The notes under the pieces: model-generated | What the model saw: the letters and a program-made list of their open reading frames with translations, nothing else | Database searches by the model: none | What the model was told of the DNA's origin: nothing | Shown: piece after piece, positions 33,311-42,355 of the stretch | Layout of the letters: every line of letters begins with the position of its first letter | How positions within the stretch are numbered: position 1 is the first letter of the stretch | NCBI RefSeq assembly: GCF_900110755.1 | Contig: NZ_FOFF01000004.1 | Coordinates: 186,001-250,000, forward strand | Source: Streptomyces sp. yr375 | GTDB lineage: Bacteria; Actinomycetota; Actinomycetes; Streptomycetales; Streptomycetaceae | DNA length: 64,000 nt | Direction of reading: 5' to 3' | Translations under genes and position numbers: made by a program

Positions 33311-34476
33311 ATCGCCTCCAGGGCTTCGGCACGCAGTCGCGCGGCCCTGCGCAGGGCGGCCACGGCCGGGTCCGCCGGGTCCCCGGCCTCGCCGTGCGCC
33401 GCCGCGAGGACGCCGTCCACGGTCGTCAGCCCGCCCAGTTCGGCGCGCACCGACCGGCCCAGCGAGGTGACCGCGCCGGCCGCGCGGGAGCGGTCGCGGC
33501 AGTGGAAGGCCAGCTCGCAGGCGGCCAGGCACTCGGGCGCGTACGTCGCCGGGACGGCCTCGACGGCGGCCGTGAGCTGCTCGGCGGGCAGTCCGGGGGA
33601 GAAGCAGGTGCCCTCGGGGAGGGCGTCGGCGATGTCCTGGATGCGGGTGAGGCGGGCCAGTTGGCGGCTGGTGACCGCGCGCTGCTTGCGTACGTCCACG
33701 GCGGAGGCGGTGGGCAGGTTGGAGAAGTCCTTGGGGCAGACCAGGAGCACCCGGTGGCGCACGCGCGGGGGAGGGTCGAGGCGGGCGGCGACCTGCTCGA
33801 GGGCCAGCACGTAGACGGCGGCCTGGCGGGCGGCCGCGCCGACCTTCGCCGGGTCCGCCGAACCGTCCAGCATCGGGAAGGACTTGATCTCCACGACCGT
33901 CCACCCGCCGTCCGGGTGGACCACCACCGCGTCGGGCTCCAGGAAGGCGGGGGAGCCCGCGACGTCGAGGGCGATCATCGGGTGGTCCAGGAGCGTCCAG
34001 GTGCCGCTCGCCGCGGTGGCCTCGCGCAGTGCCAGCGCCGTGCGCGCGGTGCGGCCCTCGGGGCCGATCGCCGACAGGTCGGGCACCGCCGCCCGGGTGG
34101 GCGGTTCGGCGCCCGGGTCCAGCCGCTCGTGCACCAGCCGCAGCAGCTCCGCGCCGCCGTCCGCCTTCACCTTCGCCTCGAACGCGTTGCCGCGCGTGAG
34201 GGCGAACTGCGACTGTCCGAACGCCGACGGCGAGCCCAGCGCACCGGCCAGCGCCGCTTTGTCCACCCCTGCGCCGTCGAGGATCGCGCGCCGCTTGCAG
34301 CCAGGGTTCGCGGCGAGCGCCGCGAGGGCGCGGGCGTCCAGCGCCTTGGCCGGTACGTCTGGCCCGCGCAGGTCAGCGAGCCGCTGCCGGAGCGCCGTCC
34401 CCCGCGTCCGAGGGAGAGGCGTCCGGCTCGGCTCCGGGCCGGGGCCGTGACTCGCGCTGCCGTGGAATTCGCTCAC
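33301..34476 (-). CDS. RecB/Cas4-like PD-(D/E)XK nuclease with four-cysteine pattern
   Basis: The nuclease core is visible as FLEPDAVVVHPDGGWTVVEIKSFPML (PD...EXK) followed by ARQAAVYVLALEQVA (QxxxY-type motif). One cysteine lies before the core (NPGCKRRAIL) and three after it (ECLAACELAFHCR), an arrangement like the iron-sulphur clasp of Cas4 and AddB, though the spacing C-x3-C-x5-C differs by one residue from the usual C-x2-C-x5-C. No cas1, cas2 or CRISPR array is present. The start is uncertain (GTG 34476, or GTG/TTG further upstream); every option overlaps the PAP2 gene by at least about 100 bp. First gene of the cassette. Confidence 0.75.
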   Translation of the reverse strand: MSEFHGSASHGPGPEPSRTPLPRTRGTALRQRLADLRGPDVPAKALDARALAALAANPGCKRRAILDGAGVDKAALAGALGSPSAFGQSQFALTRGNAFEAKVKADGGAELLRLVHERLDPGAEPPTRAAVPDLSAIGPEGRTARTALALREATAASGTWTLLDHPMIALDVAGSPAFLEPDAVVVHPDGGWTVVEIKSFPMLDGSADPAKVGAAARQAAVYVLALEQVAARLDPPPRVRHRVLLVCPKDFSNLPTASAVDVRKQRAVTSRQLARLTRIQDIADALPEGTCFSPGLPAEQLTAAVEAVPATYAPECLAACELAFHCRDRSRAAGAVTSLGRSVRAELGGLTTVDGVLAAAHGEAGDPADPAVAALRRAARLRAEALEAMCR

Positions 34477-35329
34477 CCGGGGAAGTCTGGCATCCGCCAC
34501 TGACAATCGGGTCCGATGTGCCGGGAGAGTCCGCCGGGAGCAGCGGGACCCGGGCCGTGAACCACACCCGCGCCCGGTCCGCGCCGCGCATCACCAGCGG
34601 GGTCAGCAGCAGCCCGACGCCCATCACGGCCGCGCCCGCGACGGCGTCGAGGAAGTAGTGGTTGGCGGTGCCCATCACCACGATCGTCGTGACCAGCGGG
34701 TAGCCGACGGCCGCCGTCCTCGCCAGTCGGCTGCCGCTGCCGTACCGCCACAGCATGACGCCGCACCACAGGGCCCAGCCGACGTGCAGGCTCGGCATCG
34801 CCGCGTACTGGTTGGTCATGCCCCCCATGCCGCGCGGTGCGCTCGCCTCGCCGCCCCACCAGCCGTACGAGCTGTACTGGGCCATCGTGTCCACGAAGCC
34901 GTGGCCCGCCGACAGCAGCCGGGGCGGGCAGGTCGGCAGCAGCGTGAAGCCTATGAGGCCCATGAACGTGGACGTCATCAGCCAGGTGCGGGCCGCCCGG
35001 TAGAGGTGGGAGCGGGACCGGAACAGCCAGACCAGGATCGCGGGTGTCACCAGGTAGTGCAGCGACGCGTACCAGAAGTCGGCCGGCACGCCGATCCACG
35101 CCTCGCTGCGGAACAGCCGGTTCAGCGGGTGTTCGGCGTTGATGTGCAGGAACTTCTCGACGCGCAGGATCGCCAGGCCGTGGTCGACGGCGGTCGTGAC
35201 ATCGCCCCGCGCGAGCAGCCGGCCCGCCGAGTAGCAGGCGTACACGAGCAGGATCAGGGGCAGCTCGGTCCACCAGCGCAGCCGTGTCCGCGGGACCGCC
35301 TCGGTGCCTGGTGTCTCGGTCTGCGGCAT
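34373..35329 (-). CDS. PAP2-family membrane phosphatase (Aur1/inositol-type)
   Basis: The 318-residue integral membrane protein has about six helices. PAP2 signature elements are visible: MPSLHVGWALW (PSXH) and ANHYFLDAVAGAAV (catalytic His and Asp). The order and the AMPSLH context match the phosphatidic acid phosphatase/Aur1-like subgroup that acts on lipid phosphates. The last about 70 residues are hydrophilic, rich in Pro, Arg and Ser, and their codons overlap the nuclease gene start by about 104 bp. The ATG follows GGGGGAGG. Substrate not readable. Confidence 0.83.
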   Translation of the reverse strand: MPQTETPGTEAVPRTRLRWWTELPLILLVYACYSAGRLLARGDVTTAVDHGLAILRVEKFLHINAEHPLNRLFRSEAWIGVPADFWYASLHYLVTPAILVWLFRSRSHLYRAARTWLMTSTFMGLIGFTLLPTCPPRLLSAGHGFVDTMAQYSSYGWWGGEASAPRGMGGMTNQYAAMPSLHVGWALWCGVMLWRYGSGSRLARTAAVGYPLVTTIVVMGTANHYFLDAVAGAAVMGVGLLLTPLVMRGADRARVWFTARVPLLPADSPGTSDPIVSGGCQTSPGERIPRQRESRPRPGAEPDASPSDAGDGAPAAAR

Positions 35330-35577
35330 CCGATCGCCTCCCCCTTCGTGTCGCTGTCTCGTGGCCGTCTGCTGGCTGGTGTCCGGTCGCCGCGGCGCCC
35401 GGTGGCGCGGGACGTGCCACTTTACGGCGTATGTGCGCGCCTCTCATGGCCGCCCCGGATGTCAAAGACGCCGGGATCGCCCGCCGGGTTGCCCCTTTTC
35501 AGGGTGAGCGATGATGGAGGTGATCCGCCTCTGATTTCCCCCTGATCGCTCCCAGGGTTTCCCCGGAAAGGTCCCCC

Positions 35578-36171
35578 ATGGCACCGCGCATCCTGCTGGC
35601 CCGGCACGGACAGACGCAGTGGTCGCTGTCCGGAAAGCACACCGGCAGGACCGACATACCCCTCCTGGAGGAGGGCCGCCGGGGGGCCAAGCTGCTCGGC
35701 GAGCGGCTGCACCGGGCGCCGTTCGACGGTCTCGCGGACGTCGAGATACGCACCAGCCCGCTGGTCCGCGCGCGGGAGACGTGCGAACTCGCCGGCTTCG
35801 GCGACCGGGCCACCACCTGGGACACCCTCATGGAGTGGCACTACGGCGCGTACGAGGGCCTGACCCCCGCCGAGATACAGGCCGTCCGCCCCGGCTGGCT
35901 CATCTGGCGCGACGGCGTCCCCGAGGGCGAGACCCTCGCCGAGGTGACCGCCCGCGCGGACGAGGTCGTCGCCTGGGCCCGCGCGGCCGACCGGGACGTG
36001 CTGGTCTTCGCCCACGGGCACATCCTTCGCTCCATAGGAGCCCGCTGGCTGGGCCTGCCGCTGGACTTCGCGGCCCGCATCCGCCTGAACCCGACGTCCC
36101 TGTCGGTCCTGGGCTGGGCCTACGGCGAACCGGCGATCGAGAGCTGGAACGACCTGGGGCACCTCGCCTGA
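35578..36171 (+). CDS. Histidine phosphatase (phosphoglycerate mutase-like) protein
   Basis: The 197-residue cytosolic protein starts with [10 protein letters not shown], the RHG phosphohistidine motif. The second catalytic half is [20 protein letters not shown] with the acid-base His; Glu in [10 protein letters not shown] completes the active site. The short length fits a phosphatase of broad small-molecule range rather than a mutase. A 14-bp perfect palindrome (CCTGAGGCCTCAGG) at 36167-36180 overlaps the stop codon and may aid termination before the convergent regulator gene. Confidence 0.85.
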   Translation: MAPRILLARHGQTQWSLSGKHTGRTDIPLLEEGRRGAKLLGERLHRAPFDGLADVEIRTSPLVRARETCELAGFGDRATTWDTLMEWHYGAYEGLTPAEIQAVRPGWLIWRDGVPEGETLAEVTARADEVVAWARAADRDVLVFAHGHILRSIGARWLGLPLDFAARIRLNPTSLSVLGWAYGEPAIESWNDLGHLA

Positions 36172-36210
36172 GGCCTCAGGGCCTCAGGACCTCAGAGCCC
36201 TAGGGCGGGT

Positions 36211-37647
36211 TCACATCGTCCTTGGTGTGGAGGCGTGCCGTTCCAGGAACGTCGACACGCCGCCCGCCCGCCGGTGCGGCAGCAGGACGCGTGCCGTGCC
36301 GGCCAGCATCGTCTGGATCCGGGACGACTGGACCTGGCCCAGCAGGTCCAGGACCCGCATCCCGGCCACCGCCGCCTCGTCGGGACGGCCCCCGCGCGCG
36401 AGGTCGTCCGCCAGTTGGGCCGTGTACAGGGCGATGTTCCGGGTGAAGTGCGGGTCCTGGAGGTCCGCCGCCCGGCCCGCGTGCCGGGCCGCGCGCGGCC
36501 AGTCGCCCAGCGTCGACCAGCACTGCGCCTTGAGCCCCTCCAGCTCGGCCGCGCCGTAGAAGCTCATCCACTCGGGGTCGTCGTCGCAGGGACCCCGCTC
36601 GAAGAGGGCCTGCGCGCGGACGAGGGCCTGTTCGCAGCCGGTGCGGTCGGCGAGCCCGGCCCAGCCGCCCGCCTCGCGCAGCGCGAGCAGCGACATCAGG
36701 CGGGGCGAGCCCAGCGGGCGGGCGACGCGCTGGGCGGCCTGGGCGGCGCGGACGGCCTCGCGGGGGCGGCCCGCGTCCCGCGCGAGGAACGCCGTGTTGC
36801 AGAACGCGTGCGCCTCCAGCGCCTCGTCCCCGGTCATCCGGGCGGTCGCGAGGGCCTCCGCGTAGTGCGAGCGCGCGTCGTCGAACCGGCCCGAGTCGTG
36901 GGCCAGCCAGCCCACCGAGATGGCGAGTTCACCGGCGCCGGAGTGCAGCCGGTCGGCGGTCGTCTGGCGGGTCGTCCCGGCGTCCAGCAGCGCGAAGGCG
37001 GCGCGCAGCGGAGCGGCCGCGCGCCGGTAGAGGCCGTCCGCGCCGTGCCGGTCGTCCAGCAGCCGGATTCTGCGGACCGCTTCTTCGAGGGCGCCCGCCT
37101 CGGTCGTCCCCGCGCGGCCCACGGGCCGTGCGGCCGACGACGCGTCGCGGGCGAGCGCGAAGGGGCCCAGGGTGGCGGCGGCCATCGTGGCGCCTCCGCC
37201 GGTCATGAATGCGCGACGCAGCACGTCGCTCTCCTCGTGGTCGTGGTGGTGCGTGTCGTACGGGTCCTGCGTGTCATACGGCTCGTGCGTTGCGCCCGTC
37301 TCACCTGTCTCACCCGTCTCCCCCGGGCCCGGGCTGTCACCGGCGGTGCGCGCCGCCCGGCCGCGAACGGACGCGCGGGGCGCGAACCCCAGGTCGGTGA
37401 GCGTGCGGCCGGGGAACATGTGCAGGAACACCCGTTCGTACGCGTAGTTGGGGCAGCGGATCTCCCCCGCCTCGACCCGCCCGATGTAGCGCGCGTCACA
37501 ACTGACCCGCTCGCCGATCTCGCGCGCGGCCCGTCGTACGAGCGCGGCGAACTCGGCCGGTGAGCGCGGTCCGCGCACCTGCCGGAAGGCGAGGTTGGGC
37601 CGGGCCGGCCGGTCGGGCCGAAGGGGGGGAACCGTTGACGACGCCAT
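36211..37647 (-). CDS. HTH/TPR-like regulator with internal twin-arginine-like segment
   Basis: The 478-residue protein has an N-terminal XRE-type helix-turn-helix (AALVRRAAREIGERVSCDARYIGRVEAGEIRCPNYAYERVFLHMFPG), an acidic linker with GETGETGETGA and PYDTQDPYDT repeats, a segment RRAFMTGGGATMAAATLGPFALA that resembles a Tat signal in the middle of the protein, and a C-terminal helical TPR-like array (FDDARSHYAEALATARM, PREAVRAAQAAQRVARPLG). This is the layout of the Streptomyces NsdA-like regulators, which affect development and antibiotic timing. No target is visible. Confidence 0.72.
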   Translation of the reverse strand: MASSTVPPLRPDRPARPNLAFRQVRGPRSPAEFAALVRRAAREIGERVSCDARYIGRVEAGEIRCPNYAYERVFLHMFPGRTLTDLGFAPRASVRGRAARTAGDSPGPGETGETGETGATHEPYDTQDPYDTHHHDHEESDVLRRAFMTGGGATMAAATLGPFALARDASSAARPVGRAGTTEAGALEEAVRRIRLLDDRHGADGLYRRAAAPLRAAFALLDAGTTRQTTADRLHSGAGELAISVGWLAHDSGRFDDARSHYAEALATARMTGDEALEAHAFCNTAFLARDAGRPREAVRAAQAAQRVARPLGSPRLMSLLALREAGGWAGLADRTGCEQALVRAQALFERGPCDDDPEWMSFYGAAELEGLKAQCWSTLGDWPRAARHAGRAADLQDPHFTRNIALYTAQLADDLARGGRPDEAAVAGMRVLDLLGQVQSSRIQTMLAGTARVLLPHRRAGGVSTFLERHASTPRTM

Positions 37648-37903
37648 GGCCGGGTCCTCTCGTGCGAACCGTCGAACCATGCCGGATTTGGGGTGAGTTG
37701 TCCGTGTGGCACCCTTGTTCCCGGCGGGCAAGAACGTACCTGCTGTGGCCCGGTCGTCACACGGTGTTTGGCTACAAACCGGATATCTCATCCGCGATCT
37801 GCCATGAACTGCCATCCTTTGCGGCGGACTTCCGCCGTAGCCCTTGACGCCGTGCCGCGTTGAGCCTTGCGGAGTACAGGCGGGCTGCGCGGTGGAGGTC
37901 GGG

Positions 37904-38293
37904 ATGGAGACCAGCCAGAGCAACGATCCTTGTATGCCGTCGGTGGCGGCGTGCGACCTAGTGACGGTGCCCACCCGTCAGGGGCTGGAGGCGGTGGACA
38001 TCCTGCGGCGGGGGCCGGCCGCGGACGGAGTGGGGCCCGTCCTGCACGACGACGGCTGCGGCACGCTCGGCTTCGTGGTGCCGGCCGGGACGGCGGCGGC
38101 CTGGGACGTACCGGGCAGCACCTGCACGGAGACCGACGGCCGCGGCCTGCGGCTCGCCCCCGAGCCGCCGGTCGAGGGCTCGGACTGGCTGGTGCCCCCC
38201 GGCGAGGCGGACCTCGCGACGGACCCGGCGGTGCTGCGGCGGGCGCTGGGCGAGGCGGCCCGCCTGATCGAGGCGGCGGACAGCCACCGCTGA
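37904..38293 (+). CDS. Conserved Streptomyces hypothetical protein
   Basis: The 129-residue protein begins METSQSNDPCMPSVAACDLVTVPTRQGLEAVDILRR and ends in an alpha-helix (PAVLRRALGEAARLIEAADSHR). Four cysteines and an ADGVGPVLHDDGCGTLGFVVPAGTAAAWDVPGS core are visible. No signal peptide or catalytic motif. The ATG has GGAGG five bases upstream, which picks it over the upstream in-frame ATG at 37844. Function not recognised. Confidence 0.7.
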   Translation: METSQSNDPCMPSVAACDLVTVPTRQGLEAVDILRRGPAADGVGPVLHDDGCGTLGFVVPAGTAAAWDVPGSTCTETDGRGLRLAPEPPVEGSDWLVPPGEADLATDPAVLRRALGEAARLIEAADSHR

Positions 38294-38351
38294 GCCCGCG
38301 GCCGGCCGGCCGGGCGCGCGGGGAGCGCTCGCGGCCTGCGAAAATGCGGGT

Positions 38352-39221
38352 ATGGCAAAGTCCAGGAACACCCGGCGCGAGCGGGACGCCGAAGCCGCCG
38401 TCGTCGAGACCGTCGACGGCGGCCTCGCCCAGCTCGTACCCGACCGGGACCGCGCGCGGGCCTGGACGCTGCTCATCGACGGAGCCCCCCAGTCGCACGT
38501 CGACCTGGACGACCCCGCCCACCTCTCCTTCGAGTACCAGCGGCGCATCGGCCACGTCATCGACCTCACCGCACCGCCCGGCAAGCCCGTGCACGCCGTG
38601 CACCTCGGCGGCGGCGCCTTCACCCTCGCGCGCTACGTCGCCGCCACCCGCCCCCGCTCCACCCAGCAGGTCGTCGAACGGGACGCCGCCCTCGTCCAAC
38701 TGGTGCGCCGGGAGCTGCCGTTGGACCCGGGGGCGCGGATCAGGGTCAGGTCGCTCGACGCGCGCGAGGGGCTCGCCAAGGTGCCCGACGGCTGGGCCGA
38801 CCTCGTCATAGCCGACGTGTTCGGCGGCGCCCGCACCCCCGCCCACCTCACCTCGACCGAGTTCCTCGACGAGGTCCGCAGGGCGCTGAAGCCCGGCGGC
38901 CGCTACGTCGCAAACCTCGCCGACGGCCCGCCGCTGGCCCACCTGCGCGGCCAGATCGCCACCGCCGCCGCCCGCTTCCCGGAACTCGCGCTGCTCGCCG
39001 ACCCGACCGTGCTGCGCGGCAGACGGTTCGGCAACGCCGTACTCGTCGCCTGCGACCTGCCCCTGCCGATCGCCGAACTGACCCGCCGGGCCGCCTCCGA
39101 CCCGCACCCCGGCCGCCTCGAACACGGCCGCGCCCTCACCGACTTCACCGGCGGCGCGACACCGGTCACGGACGCGTCGGCGGTGGCGTCCCCGGCCCCG
39201 CCGCCGTCGGTGTTCCACTAG
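38352..39221 (+). CDS. Spermidine synthase-like (PABS domain) protein
   Basis: The 289-residue protein has the S-adenosyl-methionine-type fold of spermidine synthases: AVHLGGGAFTLARYVAATRP (GGG motif), QVVERDAALVQLVRREL, RIRVRSLDAREGLAKVPDGWADLVIADVFGG (acidic active-site segment) and EFLDEVRRALKPGGRYVANLAD. It stands alone without a decarboxylase partner, so a methyltransferase-like or aminopropyl transfer role on an unknown substrate is possible. The last about 20 codons overlap the convergent hypothetical gene. Confidence 0.8.
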   Translation: MAKSRNTRRERDAEAAVVETVDGGLAQLVPDRDRARAWTLLIDGAPQSHVDLDDPAHLSFEYQRRIGHVIDLTAPPGKPVHAVHLGGGAFTLARYVAATRPRSTQQVVERDAALVQLVRRELPLDPGARIRVRSLDAREGLAKVPDGWADLVIADVFGGARTPAHLTSTEFLDEVRRALKPGGRYVANLADGPPLAHLRGQIATAAARFPELALLADPTVLRGRRFGNAVLVACDLPLPIAELTRRAASDPHPGRLEHGRALTDFTGGATPVTDASAVASPAPPPSVFH

Positions 39222-39693
39222 CTCCCGGTCGGCTGTCGGTGGCCTGTTCCCACAGGTCAAGACCCGTGCGCAACAGTTCGCGCACGGCCGTCGTCTCGTC
39301 CTCCGTCCAGTCCTCGCCGCCGAAGACCTTTTCGTAGGCGCTGTCGTGGACCGGTCCCTGCACGGGAAGGGGCGGGCCGGCCGGCAGGCTGCGTGCGAGG
39401 TCCTCGAAGAAGTTCCACGCCTCCAGCAGCAGGCCCGCCGACGCCGAGTCGCCGTGCGGGCACTCGACCCACCGCTGTACGGCGTCCAGATCGAGCGTGC
39501 CCTCTCCGTCCGGGACGAGCTCCCAGCGGTTGCGGTCGCACTGCTCCCGCAACGCCTCGTGGCCGGGGAACGTCAGCAGCCGCCCCCGCTCGTCGACGGC
39601 CACCACGTCAGGGGCGTCGCCCTCGCCGGGGCGCCAGATCAGGAGCAGGTCCGCCGTCCTGCTCGTGATGCGGTACGGATAGTGATCGGTCAT
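39166..39693 (-). CDS. Hypothetical protein, acidic
   Basis: The 175-residue soluble protein starts MTDHYPYRITSRTADLLLIWRPGEGD, with a helical end (SAYEKVFGGEDWTEDETTAVRELLRTGLDLWEQA). Pro/Gly/Thr-rich C-terminus. The start follows GGGAG. The last 56 bp overlap the convergent spermidine-synthase-like gene. I do not recognise a family. Confidence 0.65.
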   Translation of the reverse strand: MTDHYPYRITSRTADLLLIWRPGEGDAPDVVAVDERGRLLTFPGHEALREQCDRNRWELVPDGEGTLDLDAVQRWVECPHGDSASAGLLLEAWNFFEDLARSLPAGPPLPVQGPVHDSAYEKVFGGEDWTEDETTAVRELLRTGLDLWEQATDSRPGASGTPTAAGPGTPPPTRP

Positions 39694-39766
39694 GCGGTGT
39701 CTCCCGAGGCAGGCGCGGCACGCCCCCACGGCGTGCCGCGCCCTGTTCCCATGGTGGCAGTCGGTG

Positions 39767-41197
39767 TCAGTGCGTCGCGACGTCCGGCAGTGTGCCCGTG
39801 CGGGCCGCCTCGCCGTACCAGTGGGCGCTGGACTTCGGGGTGCGGGTCTGGGTCGCGTAGTCCACGTACACCGCGCCGAAGCGCTTCTCGTAGCCGTACG
39901 CCCACTCGAAGTTGTCCAGCAGGGACCACAGGTAGTAGCCGCGGACGTCCGCGCCGTCGGTGATGGCGCGGCGGACCGCCGAGAGGTGGCCGTGCAGGTA
40001 GGCGACGCGCTCCGGGTCGTGGACGCGGCCGTCGGGGTCGGGCTTGTCGTCGTAGGCCGCGCCGTTCTCCGTGATGTAGAGGGGCAGGCCCGGGGCCTCC
40101 CGGGTGTAGCGCATGATCAGGTCGTGCAGGCCCGTCGGGTCGATCGTCCAGCCCATCTCCGTGCGCTCGCCCGGAGTCTGGTGGAACGCCACGTCGTCGG
40201 CGGCCGGCCACGGGGAGTGGGCGCTCGCGCCGTGCCCGTCCGAGCGCGGGCCCTGCGCCGTGGTGTCCGCAGCCGAGACCAGCGTCGGCGTGTAGTAGTT
40301 CAACCCCAGTGCGTCCAGCGGCTGGTTGACGGCGCGCAGGTCGCCGTCCAGGACGTACGACCAGTCCGTCAGGGACGAGGTCGCCGCGAGCAGGGTCTCC
40401 GGGTACGCGCCCCGCAGGATCGGGTCGTGGAAGACGCCGTTCGCCAGGTCGTCGATCTTGCGGACCGCCGCCAGGTCCGCCGGGTCGCCCGGTGAAAGCG
40501 GGCGCACCACCGAGGAGTTGAGGCTGATCGCCACCGAGTTGCGGGCCGGCATCGCCGCGCGCAGCGCCGAAGTGCCCAGGCCGTGCGCCAGGTTGAGATG
40601 GTGGGCCGCCTTCAGCGAGGCCGCCGGGTCGGTCCGGCCCGGCGCGTGCACGCCGGACGCGTAGCCCAGGAACGCGCTGCACCAGGGCTCGTTGAGCGTG
40701 ATCCAGTTCTCCACGCGGTCGCCGAGCGCCTCCCCGACGATCTGTGCGTACTCGGCGAACCGGAACGCCGTGTCCCGCTCCGGCCAGCCGCCCGCGTCCT
40801 CCAACTCCTGGGGCAGGTCCCAGTGGTAGAGCGTGACGGCCGGCTTGATGCCCTTCGCCAGCAGCTCGTCCACCAGCTTGCGGTAGAAGTCCAGGCCCAC
40901 CTGCACCGCCGGACCGCGGCCCGTCGGCTGGACCCGCGACCAGGAGATCGAGAAGCGGTACGCCGACAGGCCCAGGTCCGCCATCAGCGCCACGTCGTCG
41001 CGGTAGCGGTGGTAGTGGTCGACAGCGATGTCACCGGTCTCGCCGCCGGCCGTCTTGCCCGGCGTATGGCTGAAGGTGTCCCAGATCGAAGGGGTACGGC
41101 CGTCCTCCCGCACCGCCCCCTCGATCTGGTACGCGGAGGTCGCCGCGCCCCAGAGGAAGGCGGGAGGAAAGGTGACCGGAGTAACGGGCTCAGGCAT
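39767..41197 (-). CDS. bglC: Beta-glucosidase BglC (GH1), cello-oligosaccharide hydrolase
   Basis: The 476-residue intracellular GH1 enzyme has the catalytic acid Glu in [10 protein letters not shown] and the nucleophile Glu in [28 protein letters not shown] is the family N-terminal signature. It hydrolyses cellobiose and cellotriose to glucose. It lies downstream of the cebEFG operon with its own CebR box that overlaps the start, so it responds to the same inducer. In S. scabies the equivalent enzyme also affects thaxtomin control; here only the core role can be inferred. Confidence 0.93.
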   Translation of the reverse strand: MPEPVTPVTFPPAFLWGAATSAYQIEGAVREDGRTPSIWDTFSHTPGKTAGGETGDIAVDHYHRYRDDVALMADLGLSAYRFSISWSRVQPTGRGPAVQVGLDFYRKLVDELLAKGIKPAVTLYHWDLPQELEDAGGWPERDTAFRFAEYAQIVGEALGDRVENWITLNEPWCSAFLGYASGVHAPGRTDPAASLKAAHHLNLAHGLGTSALRAAMPARNSVAISLNSSVVRPLSPGDPADLAAVRKIDDLANGVFHDPILRGAYPETLLAATSSLTDWSYVLDGDLRAVNQPLDALGLNYYTPTLVSAADTTAQGPRSDGHGASAHSPWPAADDVAFHQTPGERTEMGWTIDPTGLHDLIMRYTREAPGLPLYITENGAAYDDKPDPDGRVHDPERVAYLHGHLSAVRRAITDGADVRGYYLWSLLDNFEWAYGYEKRFGAVYVDYATQTRTPKSSAHWYGEAARTGTLPDVATH

Positions 41198-41210
41198 GGA
41201 AGCGCTCCCA
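41197..41210 (-). promoter_or_regulatory. CebR box at the bglC start (one mismatch)
   Basis: The minus strand reads TGGGAGCGCTTCCA against the CebR consensus TGGGAGCGCTCCCA. The last A is the first base of the bglC ATG, and GGGAG inside the box lies seven bases before the ATG, so the operator also supplies the ribosome-binding site. Confidence 0.85.
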
Positions 41211-41420
41211 TGAAAGGTCGTCGCAGGTCATCGAGACGACGGGGTTGAGGGGGGTGGTGGTGCGAGGTGACACGAGGGGGCCGGGGCGACGGTGACCCGG
41301 CCCCCCTCCGAGAACGCGAAGAACGTACAGAACGCGCTGGACACGCTGGACACGATGGACGTGAACGACGCGCTGGACGTCGTGGAACCGCAGGACAGGG
41401 CGGGCAGGCACCGCAGGGCC

Positions 41421-42344
41421 TCAGCCCTTCACCGCGCCCTGCATGATGCCGCCCACTATCTGCTTGCCGAAGACCGCGAAGACCAGCAGCAGCGGCAGGG
41501 TGCCCAGCAGCGCGCCCGCCATGATCAGGGACTGGTCCGGGGTGTAGCCGCGGCCCAGGCCCGCGACCGCGACCTGCACGGTCGGGTTGCCGGTCTGGCT
41601 CAGCACCAGGAACGGCCACAGGAAGTCGTTCCACGTCTGGACGAACATCAGCATGCCGAGCACCGCCATCGCGGGGCGCGCCGCGGGGAACACCACGTGC
41701 CACACCACGCGCCAACTGCTCGCGCCGTCCATCCGGGCCGCCTCGATGATCTCGTCCGGCAGCGCCTGGATCAGGTACTGCCGCATGAAGAACACCCCGA
41801 ACGCGCTCACCAGCGACGGCAGGATCACCGACTGCAACTGGTCGGTCCACTCCAGCTTCGCGACCAGCATGTACAGCGGGATGATGCTCAGTTGCGGCGG
41901 CACCATCATCGTGCCGATCACGATCAGCATCAGCGCGCCCCGGCCCCGGAAGCGGAGCTTGGCGAAGGCGAACCCGGCGATCGTGGAGAGGAAGACGATC
42001 GTCGCCGCCGAAGTCCCCGCCACGATCGTCGTGTTGACGAACGCCTTGCCCAGATTGGCGTCGTTCCAGGCCACATCGAGGTTGTGGAAGAGGTTCGAGC
42101 CGAACACGAACGGCGGCGGGTTCTGCGCCAGCCGGTTGTTGTCCCGGGACGCGGCGATCGCCGTCCACACCAGCGGGAACAGCGAGACGATGGTGAACAC
42201 GCCCAGGATGAGATAGGCGACCGGGCCGCCGTGCATCTGCCCGCCCGCCCGCGCGGACTTGGGCCGCCGCACCCGGCGGGCCGTCGGCACGGTGTCCTCG
42301 GGTCGTACGGACGTCTCGGTCGTTGTCGTTGTCGTCGTCGTCAC
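41421..42344 (-). CDS. cebG: Cello-oligosaccharide ABC permease CebG
   Basis: The 307-residue inner-membrane permease has about six helices. The EAA loop is EIIEAARMDGASSWRVVWHVVFPAARP. The N-terminus has a run of eight Thr codons (MTTTTTTTTETS) and is cytoplasmic. It pairs with CebF for uptake of cellobiose and cellotriose. AGGAG lies eight bases before the GTG start; only 11 bp separate it from cebF. No ATPase gene is in the operon: Streptomyces Ceb uses the shared MsiK ATPase, encoded elsewhere. Confidence 0.9.
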   Translation of the reverse strand: MTTTTTTTTETSVRPEDTVPTARRVRRPKSARAGGQMHGGPVAYLILGVFTIVSLFPLVWTAIAASRDNNRLAQNPPPFVFGSNLFHNLDVAWNDANLGKAFVNTTIVAGTSAATIVFLSTIAGFAFAKLRFRGRGALMLIVIGTMMVPPQLSIIPLYMLVAKLEWTDQLQSVILPSLVSAFGVFFMRQYLIQALPDEIIEAARMDGASSWRVVWHVVFPAARPAMAVLGMLMFVQTWNDFLWPFLVLSQTGNPTVQVAVAGLGRGYTPDQSLIMAGALLGTLPLLLVFAVFGKQIVGGIMQGAVKG

Positions 42345-42355
42345 GGCCGGTACTC

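Noticed and set aside
33301..34476. Cas4 of a CRISPR system
   Set aside because: No cas1, cas2 or repeat-spacer array is present; the cysteine spacing differs by one residue and neighbours are a helicase and an unknown protein.
34477..34506. Ten-codon N-terminal extension of the nuclease (TTG start at 34506)
   Set aside because: TTG without a ribosome-binding site; kept as an alternative, not as the main call.
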